In this document: positions 40,594 to 48,922 of the stretch, one piece after another | Numbering within the stretch: position 1 is the first letter of the stretch | How the letters are laid out: every line of letters starts with the position of its first letter | From: Streptomyces sp. WAC 04229 | GTDB taxonomy: Bacteria; Actinomycetota; Actinomycetes; Streptomycetales; Streptomycetaceae | Assembly: GCF_003947455.1 (NCBI RefSeq) | Contig: NZ_QHJH01000014.1 | Coordinates: 1 to 64,000 of the forward strand | DNA length: 64,000 nucleotides | Direction: 5' to 3' | Translations under genes and position numbers: made by a program | Notes under the pieces: generated by a model | Seen by the model: the letters and a program-made list of their open reading frames with translations, nothing else | Told to the model about the DNA's origin: nothing | Database searches by the model: none

Positions 40594-40782
40594 ATGCCTT
40601 CCAAGGACAAGGTGCTCGAGGAAGTCACCCGCACCGAGAACATCGAGATCGACGCGGTACTCGACCCCGCCGAGGCTGACGGAGTCTTCCGTGACAGCCG
40701 CGAGTGCGCCGCGCTCGCCCTCCAGTCCGGAGGTGGCAGCCTGCTGCTTTCGCCGCCGGCCCCGCGCCCGAAGAAGGGTTGA
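40594..40782 (+). CDS. 62-residue peptide, RiPP precursor-like
   Basis: ATG 40594 follows GGGAGATGGTGAA. The N-terminal half (about 1-33, KDKVLEEVTRTENIEIDAV then LDPAEADGVF) is strongly acidic and helical, like a leader; the C-terminal half changes abruptly: RDSRECAALALQSGGGS, then LLLSPPAPRPKKG, with one Cys, a Gly3 turn and a Pro/Lys tail. There is no signal peptide. That leader/core contrast, the AT-rich promoter and the tightly packed enzymes downstream suggest a ribosomally made, modified peptide. I recognise no lanthipeptide, lasso, thiopeptide or radical-SAM signature, so class and modification are open. It could also be a small regulatory or carrier protein. Confidence 0.7.
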   Translation: MPSKDKVLEEVTRTENIEIDAVLDPAEADGVFRDSRECAALALQSGGGSLLLSPPAPRPKKG

Positions 40783-40803
40783 CGGACCGACGGGAGCAGT
40801 GAA

Positions 40804-41511
40804 ATGGAGCAGTCGAGCACGTCGGCCCTCCTGCAGGGCGCGGTGCTGGACCTCGCTTCCGACGTGGTCTCCGCTCTTCGGAGCGGAGACCACGTGCGAG
40901 CGGGCAGCACCCTGACGACCGGCGGCGCCGGTGAGGGCGTCGCGCGTGCGGCGGTGCGCGTTCTGGGCGCCGACACGCTGTTGCCCGCCGCCCTCCTGCG
41001 CGTTCCGCCCGACCCCGGGCAACTCGCGGTGTTCAAGGACGCCGTCACGGCCCATCCGCCGCGTCCCGACGCGGCCCCCACCGTCGTATGGAGCCACTGG
41101 GCCATGGCCCGTGCCCTGCGCCGGCTCGACCAGACGCCGCCCGGTCCGACCGCCGGCGAGCCGGGTGCGGAACCCGGCACCGGCTGGCTCGACGAGGCCG
41201 GCTGGCAGGTGCTGACCCATCAGCTCGCGGTCCTCGCGCCGCTCGCGCTGCCCGGCGAGGAGTGCGCGGTGACCCGCCTGGCCCGGCGCCGCCCGGTGGA
41301 CGTGGCCCGCGGTTTCGTCCGGGCGGTGCGCCGCCGGGACTGGCAGCAGGCGGCCGGAGCCGGACGCTGGCTCACCCTCCTGGACGGGGTGCCGGAGAGC
41401 CTGGGCCTCGAAGCGGGACTCGACTTCGTACGCCTGATGGGCGGCTCGGACCCCAGGGTGGCGCTCCAGCTGGAGGCGGCGCGGCTGATGCCCGCCGGAG
41501 TCCTCCTGTGA
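40804..41511 (+). CDS. Helical protein of the peptide operon, unknown function
   Basis: A 235-residue, almost wholly helical protein (VARAAVRVLGADTLLPAALL; WSHWAMARALRRLD; VARGFVRAVRRRDWQQAAG; LGLEAGLDFVRLMGG). No family known to me; no signal peptide. The binding site GGGAGCAGTGAA is nearly the same as that of the 40594 peptide, 21 bases upstream, and its stop overlaps the next start as GTGA. It may be a partner or chaperone-like scaffold for the peptide or the two toroid-like proteins. An internal palindromic stretch (TCCGCTC.. / GAGCGGA at 40870-40888) lies within its first codons. Confidence 0.75.
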   Translation: MEQSSTSALLQGAVLDLASDVVSALRSGDHVRAGSTLTTGGAGEGVARAAVRVLGADTLLPAALLRVPPDPGQLAVFKDAVTAHPPRPDAAPTVVWSHWAMARALRRLDQTPPGPTAGEPGAEPGTGWLDEAGWQVLTHQLAVLAPLALPGEECAVTRLARRRPVDVARGFVRAVRRRDWQQAAGAGRWLTLLDGVPESLGLEAGLDFVRLMGGSDPRVALQLEAARLMPAGVLL

Positions 41512-42452
41512 GCGTCCGGGGCGTCGAGGAGGCGGCCCTGGACTGGGTGTGGGACCACCGCGACCGCTTCGCGCTCGGCGAGGACGCGCTCGCGGCGGAG
41601 GGCCAGGTCAACCGGACCTGGAAACCGCTGGGCGAACTCACCCGGGTCTGCGCCTCCGTGTCCCTGTGCACCCCGCCGTCGGACCCGCTGCACGGCCGGG
41701 TGTCCGACCTGCTGGACTTCGCCTGGCAGCAGACCCACCGGGGCGAGCTGTTCCCGCTGATGCAGTCGCTGGAGCCGTTCGCCACCTACCCGTTGGAGGT
41801 GTACGCCGCCTTCGCCTCGGCCGGATTCCGCCACCCGGGCTACGAGGCGTCCGCCGCGGTGGTGGCCCGTACCCGCGGCTGGCGGCTGACCGAGCAGTAC
41901 CCCACCCGGCGGCTCGGCGTGCTGGAGGCCGAGCGGCACAGCGGCATCCACCCGCACGGGCGGCTCCCGCAGGCGCTGGGCCGGACCTGGCTGGGCGGCC
42001 TGCCCGAGCCGTGGACCTTCGAACGGGCGGCCGGCTACGCGCTCACCCACGTCGTCTTCCACCTCACCGACTGGGGACGCAGTGCCCAGGGCGTGCCACC
42101 CGATCTCGCCGACTACCTGGCGCACTGGCTGCCGCCCTGGCTCGACACCTGCCTGGAGGCCCGGATGTGGGACCTGAGCTGCGAACTGCTGGCCGTCGCC
42201 GCCAGCCTGCCGCACCCGCCGGAGCCGGCCGTCCTGGAGGACGCCTGGCCGCGCGTCGCGGCCGCCCAGGACACGTCCGGCGCGATACCCGAGGAGGGCG
42301 CCCTGCAGGACGCCGCCGGGGAGCGCGCGGGAACCGACCCCTACGACTTCACGGACTGCTACCACTCCACTTTGATGGCCGTGTTCGCGGCCGCCCTCAC
42401 CACCGCACGGCTGCCGGACACGGACCACGCCGGACAAGGAGTGCCGGGATGA
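41508..42452 (+). CDS. Toroid-like protein A (possible DUF6895)
   Basis: A 314-residue protein, GTG start overlapping the previous stop (GTGA) with GGAG upstream. It is a paralogue of the next gene: shared blocks are ALDWVWDHRDRF, KPLGELTRVC, EPF-x(5)-P-x-E-V-Y, YPTRRLGVLEAER, LGGLPEPWTF, ALTHVVFHLTDWG and HWLPPWLDTCLEARMWDLSCELL. The ending AAQDTSGAIPEEG recalls the Q-x-x-D-G-x-I repeat of alpha/alpha-toroid (terpenoid cyclase/prenyltransferase-like) proteins. I believe it falls in DUF6895, from memory and not certain. The His of FHLTDWG and the acidic residues may be catalytic. Confidence 0.7.
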   Translation: MSVRGVEEAALDWVWDHRDRFALGEDALAAEGQVNRTWKPLGELTRVCASVSLCTPPSDPLHGRVSDLLDFAWQQTHRGELFPLMQSLEPFATYPLEVYAAFASAGFRHPGYEASAAVVARTRGWRLTEQYPTRRLGVLEAERHSGIHPHGRLPQALGRTWLGGLPEPWTFERAAGYALTHVVFHLTDWGRSAQGVPPDLADYLAHWLPPWLDTCLEARMWDLSCELLAVAASLPHPPEPAVLEDAWPRVAAAQDTSGAIPEEGALQDAAGERAGTDPYDFTDCYHSTLMAVFAAALTTARLPDTDHAGQGVPG

Positions 42453-43369
42453 CGGACACCCGCCTGATCCACGGCGTCGGCGCCGGCGCGCTGGAGTGGC
42501 TCTGGGTCCACCGCGACGGCTTCCGCCTGGAGCAGGACGTGGACCCCGAGACCGGCTTCCTGGAGCGCTTCAAGCCGATCGGCGAACTCGCCCTGATCTG
42601 CAAGGTGCTCTTCCGCGAGGGCGTCGCCGGCTCCCGGCAGGCCCAGCTCGCGCGCCAACTGCTCGACCACACCTGGCGCGAGACCCTGGACGGCGGCCGG
42701 ATGCTGGTGCGCGGCCAGCGGATCGAGCCCTTCTCGCCCGTCCCCTTCGAGGTGTACCTGCCGTTCAGGGAGCTGGGCTACAGCCAGCCCGAGGTGGAGG
42801 AGGCCACGGTCCTCAACCACCGGCTGGACAGCTGGGCGCGGTTCCCGGTGACGCCGACCCGGCGCCTGGGCCTGTCCGCCTTCCAGCGCCGCTTCGGCCT
42901 GGCCGCCCGGCCGCCCGAGGGCGACCTGGTCGCCGCCACCTGGCTGGCCGGGACCCCCGAGCCCTGGACGGTCGAGGGCCACACCGCGTACGACATCACG
43001 CACACCGTCTTCCACCTGACCGACTGGGGCGAGAACCCCGGCGGGCTGCCGCCCTCCGTCGCCGAGTACCTAGCCACCTGGCTGCCGGTGTGGATCGACG
43101 ACTGGCTGGACCTCGAACGCTGGGACCTGCTCGGCGAACTCCTCGTGGTCGACGCCTGCCTGCCCCGGCCCACTCTCGACGAGGCCGCCTGGCGGGGCTT
43201 CGCCGCCGCGCAGCAGCCCGACGGCGCCATGCCCGCCGTACGCACGATGCCCGAGGGCGACCCCGAATCGCTGTTCGACCTGGTCTACCACCCGACCCTG
43301 GTCGCCGCCTTCGCCTCCCTGCTCGCCACCTCCCGCGCGCTCAGCGAGCTGGCGCACACGGCGTCGTGA
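42449..43369 (+). CDS. Toroid-like protein B, paralogue of the upstream gene
   Basis: A 306-residue paralogue of the 41508 product, start overlapping as ATGA with AAGGAG upstream. It shares ALEWLWVHRDGF, KPIGELALIC, EPFSPVPFEVYLPF, TPTRRLGLSAFQRRF, LAGTPEPWTVEG, DITHTVFHLTDWGENPGGL and TWLPVWIDDWLDLERWDLLGELL, and ends with FAAAQQPDGAMPAV, a Q-x-P-D-G repeat of alpha/alpha-toroid proteins. Two tandem copies suggest a heterodimer or two successive steps. There is no transmembrane segment. Function unknown; the nearest neighbours are the peptide gene and a lactamase-fold enzyme. Confidence 0.7.
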   Translation: MTDTRLIHGVGAGALEWLWVHRDGFRLEQDVDPETGFLERFKPIGELALICKVLFREGVAGSRQAQLARQLLDHTWRETLDGGRMLVRGQRIEPFSPVPFEVYLPFRELGYSQPEVEEATVLNHRLDSWARFPVTPTRRLGLSAFQRRFGLAARPPEGDLVAATWLAGTPEPWTVEGHTAYDITHTVFHLTDWGENPGGLPPSVAEYLATWLPVWIDDWLDLERWDLLGELLVVDACLPRPTLDEAAWRGFAAAQQPDGAMPAVRTMPEGDPESLFDLVYHPTLVAAFASLLATSRALSELAHTAS

Positions 43370-44481
43370 CGGACCGTCCCACGCCCTGGCCGGGCGACCC
43401 CGAGGACGCGGGCGACTTCCCGGCGGGCCCGCAGGTTCCGCCCGGACCCGCCGACGACGCCGCCCTGCGCGAACGGCTGGCCGAGGCCGTCGCCGCCTGC
43501 GACGCCCCCGACGTCGTCTTCGCCGTCTCCCGGCACGGTCGGCGCACCCTGGTCGGCGGCGGCACCGCACCACCCCGCGACGTCCCCCGCGAGGACCTGC
43601 GCTACGAGATCGGCTCGGCCTCCAAGACGTTCACCGGACTGCTGCTGACCCGGCTCGTGCGGCGCGGCGCGCTCACCGGCGGCGAGGCGGCCGTCACCTG
43701 CCTGGACCCGGGCCGCCCGGCCGGCCCGCACCCCGTGACGCTGGCCCACCTGCTCACCCACACGGCGGGACTGCCCGCCCTCCCGGCCGGCTTCCTGCGC
43801 ACCGGACTGCCCGCCTGGCGCACCAACCCCTACGCGCGCTACCCGGCCGAGCGGCTGACGGACACCTTCCTGCACCACCGGCCCAGGCACCGTCCCGGAA
43901 CCCGCTGGCACTACTCCAACTACGGCGTCTCCGTGCTCGGCCACGCGGTCGCCGCGGTCCTGGGGACCCCCTGGGAAGACCTGCTCACCCGTCAGGTCCT
44001 CGAACCGCTCGGCCTCGGCGGCACCGCCCTGCGTGCCGAGGGCCCCGGCACCGACGCCGTGGGACACGGCAAGGACGGCCGCACCCTCGTCCCGCCGTTC
44101 GACCCGGGCGGCTTCCAGGCGGCCGGGGCCGTCCGGTCCACCCCGCACGACCTGCTCACCTTCCTCGAGGCCCACCTCGACCCGGCCGGTTCACCGGCCG
44201 CCGGAGCGCTGGGCGCCGTGCGCGTACCCGTGCTGCGGCGGGGCCTGGGGCACCGGCACGTGCACACGGTGGCGTGGTTCCGGCACCCCACCGACGGCGG
44301 GCCGATGTACTTCCACAGCGGGGCCACCCTGGGCCAGCAGGCGTTCCTGGGCTTCCGCCCCGACACGGGCACGGCCCTGGCGGCGGTGTGCGGCAGACGC
44401 TTCCGCGCCGGGGACCCCTTCATCGCGGGCGCCTACGCCTTCCTCGCGCAGACGCAGCGGACACAGCAGACACAGCGATAG
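43366..44481 (+). CDS. Class C beta-lactamase-like serine hydrolase of the peptide operon
   Basis: A 371-residue protein, GTG 43366 overlapping the previous stop (GTGA). Motifs of the DD-peptidase/class C fold are intact: SASK (S-x-x-K) in EIGSASKTFTG, LLTHTAGLPALP, YSN (Y-x-N) in WHYSNYGVS and HSGATLG as the third element. There is no signal peptide, so unlike most relatives (for example the 20253 gene) it is cytoplasmic. In such a cassette it could act as peptidase, esterase or amide-bond transferase on the peptide; this is speculation. A strong terminator follows its stop immediately. Confidence 0.85.
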   Translation: MTDRPTPWPGDPEDAGDFPAGPQVPPGPADDAALRERLAEAVAACDAPDVVFAVSRHGRRTLVGGGTAPPRDVPREDLRYEIGSASKTFTGLLLTRLVRRGALTGGEAAVTCLDPGRPAGPHPVTLAHLLTHTAGLPALPAGFLRTGLPAWRTNPYARYPAERLTDTFLHHRPRHRPGTRWHYSNYGVSVLGHAVAAVLGTPWEDLLTRQVLEPLGLGGTALRAEGPGTDAVGHGKDGRTLVPPFDPGGFQAAGAVRSTPHDLLTFLEAHLDPAGSPAAGALGAVRVPVLRRGLGHRHVHTVAWFRHPTDGGPMYFHSGATLGQQAFLGFRPDTGTALAAVCGRRFRAGDPFIAGAYAFLAQTQRTQQTQR

Positions 44482-44514
44482 GCGCGGGGCCGCGTTCAGC
44501 GGCGGCCCCGCGCC
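44481..44514. terminator. Bidirectional terminator hairpin
   Basis: GGCGCGGGGCC (44481-44491) pairs perfectly with 44504-44514, eleven bases with a 12-base loop. It overlaps the end of the serine hydrolase gene and lies 31 bases from the convergent protease stop. Confidence 0.75.
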
Positions 44515-44544
44515 CAGCACCGCCTCGCGGCGGCCGTCGGTTCG

Positions 44545-45924
44545 TCAGACCCGCTGCCACAGGGCCGGGGTGCTCTCCGGCGAGCCCGCGCCCTGCGCCT
44601 GGTGGCCCTGCAGGCACCGGTAGCGCGCGCCCGCGTAGGACACCGTGGCGCCCGCCTCGTACACGCGGCCCGAGGTCCACGCGTCCGCCGCCGCGTTGTC
44701 CTGTGGCGGCGCGGGGGTCCCGGCCGCGGCCGAGGTGGTCTTCAGGGTGAGGCCGAAGTCGCTCAGCAGCGCGTTGATCGGCTGGTAGAAGGTGGTCCCG
44801 CCGTTGGTGCAGTCACCGGAGCCGCCGGACGTGGTGCCCTGTCCCTGGGAGCCCGAGACGTAGGGGCCGCCCGAGTCGCCGGGTTCGGCGCACACCGTCG
44901 TCTCGGTGAGCCCGTTCACGGTGCCCTCCGGGTACGTGACACTCGTGTCGTGCTGCTGGATGGTGCCGCAGTGCCACCCCGTGGTCGAGCCCGAGCGGCA
45001 CACCGAGGCGCCCACGAGCGCCTCCACCGAGCCGGCGATCTGCACCCTCTCGCCGCCCTCGCCCTTCACGTCCGGCGTCGCCGTCCAGTCCGAGTTGACG
45101 CTCACCCAGGCCATGTCCTTGCCGGGGAAGGTCGAGGCCTCGAAGGTGCCCTGGGCGGCCTCGTTGAACCCGGTGGTGGTGGCGCCCGGGTCGCCGCAGT
45201 GCCCGGCCGTGGCGAAGCCCTGCTGGTCGTCCTTGGTGACGCCGAAGCCGATGGAGCAGCGGGCCTGGTCGTTGATGTAGTAGGCGTCGCCGCCGACCAG
45301 GTCCGTCAGCAGCCGCGGCTGGTTCGGGGAGATCCGGACGCCCACGTCCCGGCCCGCCAGGCCGGCGTTCTCGACGAAGGTGTCCGCCGCGGACCGGCTG
45401 GTGGCCTGGACCACGACCCGGTTGGTCCTCACGTCGACGTACCAGACCGGCGTCTGCCGGGTCCGCATCCGGACGGCGGACGCGTCCAGCTTCTCCTTGA
45501 CCGAGCGGAGTTCGGCCAGGCCCCGCTCGACGACCGCCGCCTTGGCGCCGCCCGCCTCGATGGCGGAGGTGTCCGCCGCGTCCGTGGTGGCGACGGTCAG
45601 TTCGGCGGAGGTCGCGCCGCTCACCCAGGCCCCCGCGAAGCGGTCGCCCAGCGTGTTGCGCAGCATGCCCGCGCGCGTACCCGCCTCCTGCTCGTTGGCC
45701 AGCCGTGCCGCCGCCTGCCCGGGCGCCAGCCCGAGGTCGCGCTCCATCGCGCGCAGCATCCGCGCCGACGGCGCCGCCGGGGCGGGCGTCCGGACGGCGG
45801 TGGGCTGCGCACCGGGAGCGGGGAGCGGCGCGGCCGACGCGGCCGAGGGGAGAGCGGTCAGGACCAGGGCGCCGAGCGCGGTGAGAGCTGCGCGGCGGCT
45901 GCGCGCGGCGTGTCTGCCGACCAT
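44545..45924 (-). CDS. Streptogrisin-type serine protease with chitin-binding module
   Basis: A 459-residue secreted S1-family (S1E) protease. Signal peptide about 1-34; prodomain about 40-190; mature chymotrypsin fold from about 200 (AYYINDQARCSIGFGVT). The triad is clear: His in FATAGHCGDPG, Asp in PGKDMAWV, Ser in EPGDSGGPYVSG, plus Cys pairs typical of streptogrisins. A Thr/Ala/Pro linker leads to a CBM5/12-like module (DAWTSGRVYEAGATVSYAGA and HQAQGAGSPESTPALWQRV), as in streptogrisin C of S. griseus. ATG 45924 has GGAGG upstream. It probably digests proteins on or near chitin. Convergent with the peptide operon. Confidence 0.93.
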   Translation of the reverse strand: MVGRHAARSRRAALTALGALVLTALPSAASAAPLPAPGAQPTAVRTPAPAAPSARMLRAMERDLGLAPGQAAARLANEQEAGTRAGMLRNTLGDRFAGAWVSGATSAELTVATTDAADTSAIEAGGAKAAVVERGLAELRSVKEKLDASAVRMRTRQTPVWYVDVRTNRVVVQATSRSAADTFVENAGLAGRDVGVRISPNQPRLLTDLVGGDAYYINDQARCSIGFGVTKDDQQGFATAGHCGDPGATTTGFNEAAQGTFEASTFPGKDMAWVSVNSDWTATPDVKGEGGERVQIAGSVEALVGASVCRSGSTTGWHCGTIQQHDTSVTYPEGTVNGLTETTVCAEPGDSGGPYVSGSQGQGTTSGGSGDCTNGGTTFYQPINALLSDFGLTLKTTSAAAGTPAPPQDNAAADAWTSGRVYEAGATVSYAGARYRCLQGHQAQGAGSPESTPALWQRV

Positions 45925-46126
45925 GCGATGTGCCTCCTTCGAGGGCTGTGCGAGACAGCGGTGTTCGGTGCGCGACCGCGGATCACGGTGCGACTGCGAC
46001 GAAGTCACAGGTCTTGCCGGAAAGACCGGCGGTGACACCGGCCCCCGCCGTCATTCGCGCTATGGGGGACGCGGTGGGTGCCAAGTGCAGTACGCGCGGC
46101 ACCCACCCGTCCGCCGGGCCGGGGGC

Positions 46127-47791
46127 TCAGGCGGGCTTCAGACCCGGTGCGCCCGCCTCCGTGACGAAGGACGCGGCCGTGGTGATCGCGGCGCCGGGCG
46201 TGGTGACGGCGGACACCGTCCGGAAGTCCAGGTGGGCCGCCTGACGGTCCAGTTCCACCCGGACGTAGCCGCGCTTGCCGTTGTAGAACTTCATGTGCGG
46301 GTTGGCCCGCAGGTACAGGTCCCAGTTGGCGGGCTGCTCCACGCCGTCCCGGCCGCTGGCCACCGAGGTGCAGGTGATCTCGGTGCCGACGGTGGCCGAC
46401 GCCGGGTCGTCGAAGTCCTCCTTGACGTCCAGGGCGTAGCCCACGTGCACGTCGCCGGTGAGGATCAGCCAGTTGTCGACCCCGGTGGCCTTCGCCCCGG
46501 CGACGACCCGGTCGCGCGAGGCGCGGTAGCCGTCCCAGGCGTCCATCGAGAGCGCGGCGTCGGCGGTGTCGTCGAACTTGCGCTGGGAGAAGCAGACCTG
46601 CTGGGGCATCACGTTCCACAGCGCGGTCGAGCCCTGCCAGCCGTCCAGCAGCCACTGCTCCTGCGCGGCGCCCGTCATGGTGCGCGCCGGGTCGTCGGAC
46701 TCGGGCCCGGGGGCGTGCGGCCGGTCGTCGTACGCCTGGTCGGAGCGGTACTGGCGGGTGTCGAGGAAGTCGAACTGGGCGAGGGTGCCCCAGTGCAGCC
46801 GGCGGTACAGCCGGGCGTCCGGTCCCTGCGGCAGCTGCTCGGCGCGCAGCGGCTGGTTCTCCCAGTACGCGCGGTAGGCGGCGGCCCGCCGCAGCAGGAA
46901 CTCCTCCGGCGGGATGTCGTTCTCGGGGATGCTCCCGGCGTAGTTGTTCTCGGTCTCGTGGTCGTCCCAGGTCACGACGAACGGATGCGCGGCGTGCGCG
47001 GCCTGGAGGTCCTCGTCGCTCTTGTAGAGCGCGTACCGCATCCGGTAGTCCGCGAGGGTCATCGTCTCGCGGTTGAACACGTCGGGCAGCGTGACGTCGG
47101 TGTAGTTGCGCTCGCCGCCCGCCGAGTTCACCGCGTACTCGTACAGGTAGTCGCCGAGGTGGAAGACCACGTCGACGTCGTCCTGGGCGACGTGCCGGTG
47201 CACCGTGTAGTAGCCGTCCTGGTACGCCTGACAGGCGACGGTCGCGATTTTCAGACCCGAGGTGGCGCTGCCCGCCGGCGGCGCGGTGCGGGTGCGGCCG
47301 GCCGGGCTGAGCCAGGCGCCGGCGCGGAAGCGGTAGTAGTAGACCGTGCCGGGGGTGAGGCCCTTCACGTCGACGTGCACGCTGTGGGCGTACTCGGCGT
47401 GCGCCTCGGCGGTGCCGCGCAGCAGGACCGCCGCGAAGTACTCGTCGAAGGCCACCTCCCACTCGACCGTGACCCGTTCCGTGCCCATCCCCCCGTCCTC
47501 CAGGAAGGGCTCGGGAGCCAGCCGGGTCCACAGCAGCACCGAGTCCGGCATCGGGTCGCCGGAGGCGACGCCGAGGGTGAAGGGGTCCTTGGTGATCCGG
47601 GCGGCCTCGCGCTCGCGGGCCGCGACCGCGCCGCGGGCCGGCCGGTTGGTGGCGAAGGCGAGTGCAGCGGTGGCCGCGGTCACGGTGAGGAAGCGCCTGC
47701 GGCCGAGGTGCCGGGCGGCGGCACGCAGCACCGCGTCGTGCGGGGAGAACGCGTGCTCGGCCAGTGCGCTGTGACGGCCCGTGGGCGCCAT
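46127..47791 (-). CDS. phoD: Secreted PhoD-type alkaline phosphatase (Tat)
   Basis: A 554-residue phosphodiesterase/phosphatase. The N-terminus has a twin-arginine signal, RRRFLTVTAATAALAFA (about residues 31-47), in line with PhoD export in folded form. The body starts FTLGVASGDPMPDSVLLWTR (PhoD_N), then metal-site motifs: FHLGDYLYEY, TWDDHETENN and LILTGDVHVGYALD, where D, H and N residues bind Ca/Fe. It releases phosphate from phosphodiesters outside the cell. In Streptomyces such genes are under PhoP control; I see only a degenerate GTTTCAGGTG-like repeat upstream, not a clean PHO box. Confidence 0.93.
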   Translation of the reverse strand: MAPTGRHSALAEHAFSPHDAVLRAAARHLGRRRFLTVTAATAALAFATNRPARGAVAAREREAARITKDPFTLGVASGDPMPDSVLLWTRLAPEPFLEDGGMGTERVTVEWEVAFDEYFAAVLLRGTAEAHAEYAHSVHVDVKGLTPGTVYYYRFRAGAWLSPAGRTRTAPPAGSATSGLKIATVACQAYQDGYYTVHRHVAQDDVDVVFHLGDYLYEYAVNSAGGERNYTDVTLPDVFNRETMTLADYRMRYALYKSDEDLQAAHAAHPFVVTWDDHETENNYAGSIPENDIPPEEFLLRRAAAYRAYWENQPLRAEQLPQGPDARLYRRLHWGTLAQFDFLDTRQYRSDQAYDDRPHAPGPESDDPARTMTGAAQEQWLLDGWQGSTALWNVMPQQVCFSQRKFDDTADAALSMDAWDGYRASRDRVVAGAKATGVDNWLILTGDVHVGYALDVKEDFDDPASATVGTEITCTSVASGRDGVEQPANWDLYLRANPHMKFYNGKRGYVRVELDRQAAHLDFRTVSAVTTPGAAITTAASFVTEAGAPGLKPA

Positions 47792-47902
47792 CTGGTGTCC
47801 TCTCGTACGGGGCGTGGCGGACCCCGCATGCTAAGCAGACAAAACACCTGAAACGGGCAGGGCTTGCGGAGTGATCACACAGGAGGAGGTATGCGCGGGC
47901 GG

Positions 47903-47933
47903 CCGGAGCCGGACCCGCGGTGTCCGGCTCCGG
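47903..47933. terminator. Terminator of the 47951 gene
   Basis: CCGGAGCCGGAC (47903-47914) and its complement (47922-47933) form a perfect twelve-base stem with a seven-base loop, 18 bases past the stop of the minus-strand methyltransferase gene. Confidence 0.7.
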
Positions 47934-47950
47934 AGGCGACGCGGCGGACC

Positions 47951-48751
47951 CTAGAGCGGCAGCGGTGAGCGGCTCACCCTGATCTTCGACTGGCCGTGCG
48001 GGCGCTTCTCCCAGTCCTCCATGAACCGCGCGTGCAGGTTGTGCTGGGCGGCCAGCGTGAGCAGGGTGTCCGTGCGGTAGTAGAAGTCCTCGCGCAGCAC
48101 CTGGTGTTCGGTGCCCTCCGTGCGGTCGAAGGTGAAGTCGAAGAACCCGGTGTCGGTCAGGACGCGGCCCACGTTGCGCAGGCACTCGTCGATGACGCCC
48201 GGCGGGGAGTGCGAGAAGACGCTGTGCGCGTGGACGACGTCGAAGTGGCCGTCGGGCAGGAAATCCAGCGTGAGGTCCCCGGTGAGGGTCAGGTGGGGCA
48301 GCTTGGCCTGGAGTCCGCGCTCGGTCAGCGTCCTCTTGGCGGCGATCAGGATGTCCGGCGAGATGTCGATGCCGTAGTAGTGGCCGGCGTCGAGGTGTTC
48401 GATGAAGCGCCAGCCGCCGCGCAGGTTGCCGCAGCCGATGTCGAGCATGCGGTGCTCCGGACGGAGTCCGTGCTCGACGAGGTAGTCGAACTGCATCTGC
48501 CCGAGAGCCAGCCAGCGGTCGTGGGTCCGGCTGCCGACCGCGGCCTCGGGGTCGCGGCGGGTGTCGGAGGCCATCACGGCCCGGTAGTAGCCGACGTGGT
48601 CGGGGTGCCTGAGCCGCAGCCACGCGTCCCGCCCGGCCCGGCGGACGTAGGGGCCGACCCGCTCGGGGTGGCGCAGTGCGTACCCGACCTTGTGCGTGAG
48701 TGCCGCGCGGTTGCTGCGCAGCTTCTTCGGGGACCTGGCGTCCTTGGGCAT
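47951..48751 (-). CDS. Class I SAM-dependent methyltransferase
   Basis: A 266-residue protein. A basic N-terminal region (about 1-60, KKLRSNRAALTHKVGYAL) precedes the Rossmann domain with HRMLDIGCGNLRGGWRFIEH (motif I), YYGIDISPDILIAAKR (post-I), DFLPDGHFDVVHAHSVF (motif II) and LTDTGFFDFTFDR. This layout resembles methyltransferases next to polysaccharide or glycolipid genes, but no such genes are here and the substrate is unknown. It has its own terminator downstream and is divergent from the YheO-type regulator, with a palindrome between. Confidence 0.88.
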   Translation of the reverse strand: MPKDARSPKKLRSNRAALTHKVGYALRHPERVGPYVRRAGRDAWLRLRHPDHVGYYRAVMASDTRRDPEAAVGSRTHDRWLALGQMQFDYLVEHGLRPEHRMLDIGCGNLRGGWRFIEHLDAGHYYGIDISPDILIAAKRTLTERGLQAKLPHLTLTGDLTLDFLPDGHFDVVHAHSVFSHSPPGVIDECLRNVGRVLTDTGFFDFTFDRTEGTEHQVLREDFYYRTDTLLTLAAQHNLHARFMEDWEKRPHGQSKIRVSRSPLPL

Positions 48752-48854
48752 GGCGGAAGCGACCTCCGTACGAGGGACTCGGACAGTGCGAGGTGCCGGG
48801 AAGGGTGCCAGAGGCGGCGGCGCAATGACAGGACCGCCGCGACGCGGGTCGGGA

Positions 48855-48871
48855 CTGGACTGTCAGTCCAG
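48855..48871. promoter_or_regulatory. CTGGACT-GTC-AGTCCAG operator
   Basis: Seven-base perfect arms with a three-base centre, 52 bases upstream of the YheO/DauR-like gene; an extra half-site CTGGAC follows at 48875-48880. It is the only palindrome in the divergent region and is the likely binding site of that regulator. Confidence 0.65.
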
Positions 48872-48922
48872 CAGCTGGACGTGTAGTCTGAAGCTCGTTG
48901 GAGTCCGAGCAAGGAGCCCCTG

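Noticed and set aside
40594-44481. Lanthipeptide, lasso-peptide or thiopeptide cluster
   Set aside because: No LanB/C/M, asparagine-synthetase-like, PqqD-like, YcaO or radical-SAM protein in the locus.
45380-47851. Long plus-strand frame opposite the protease and PhoD genes
   Set aside because: Shadow of two clearly recognised minus-strand enzymes.
47791-47880. PHO box upstream of phoD
   Set aside because: Only a degenerate GTTTCAGGTG-like repeat; does not match the GTTCACC direct repeats well enough.
46005-48623. 872-codon minus-strand frame
   Set aside because: Another frame of the PhoD and methyltransferase genes, Arg-rich and without motifs.
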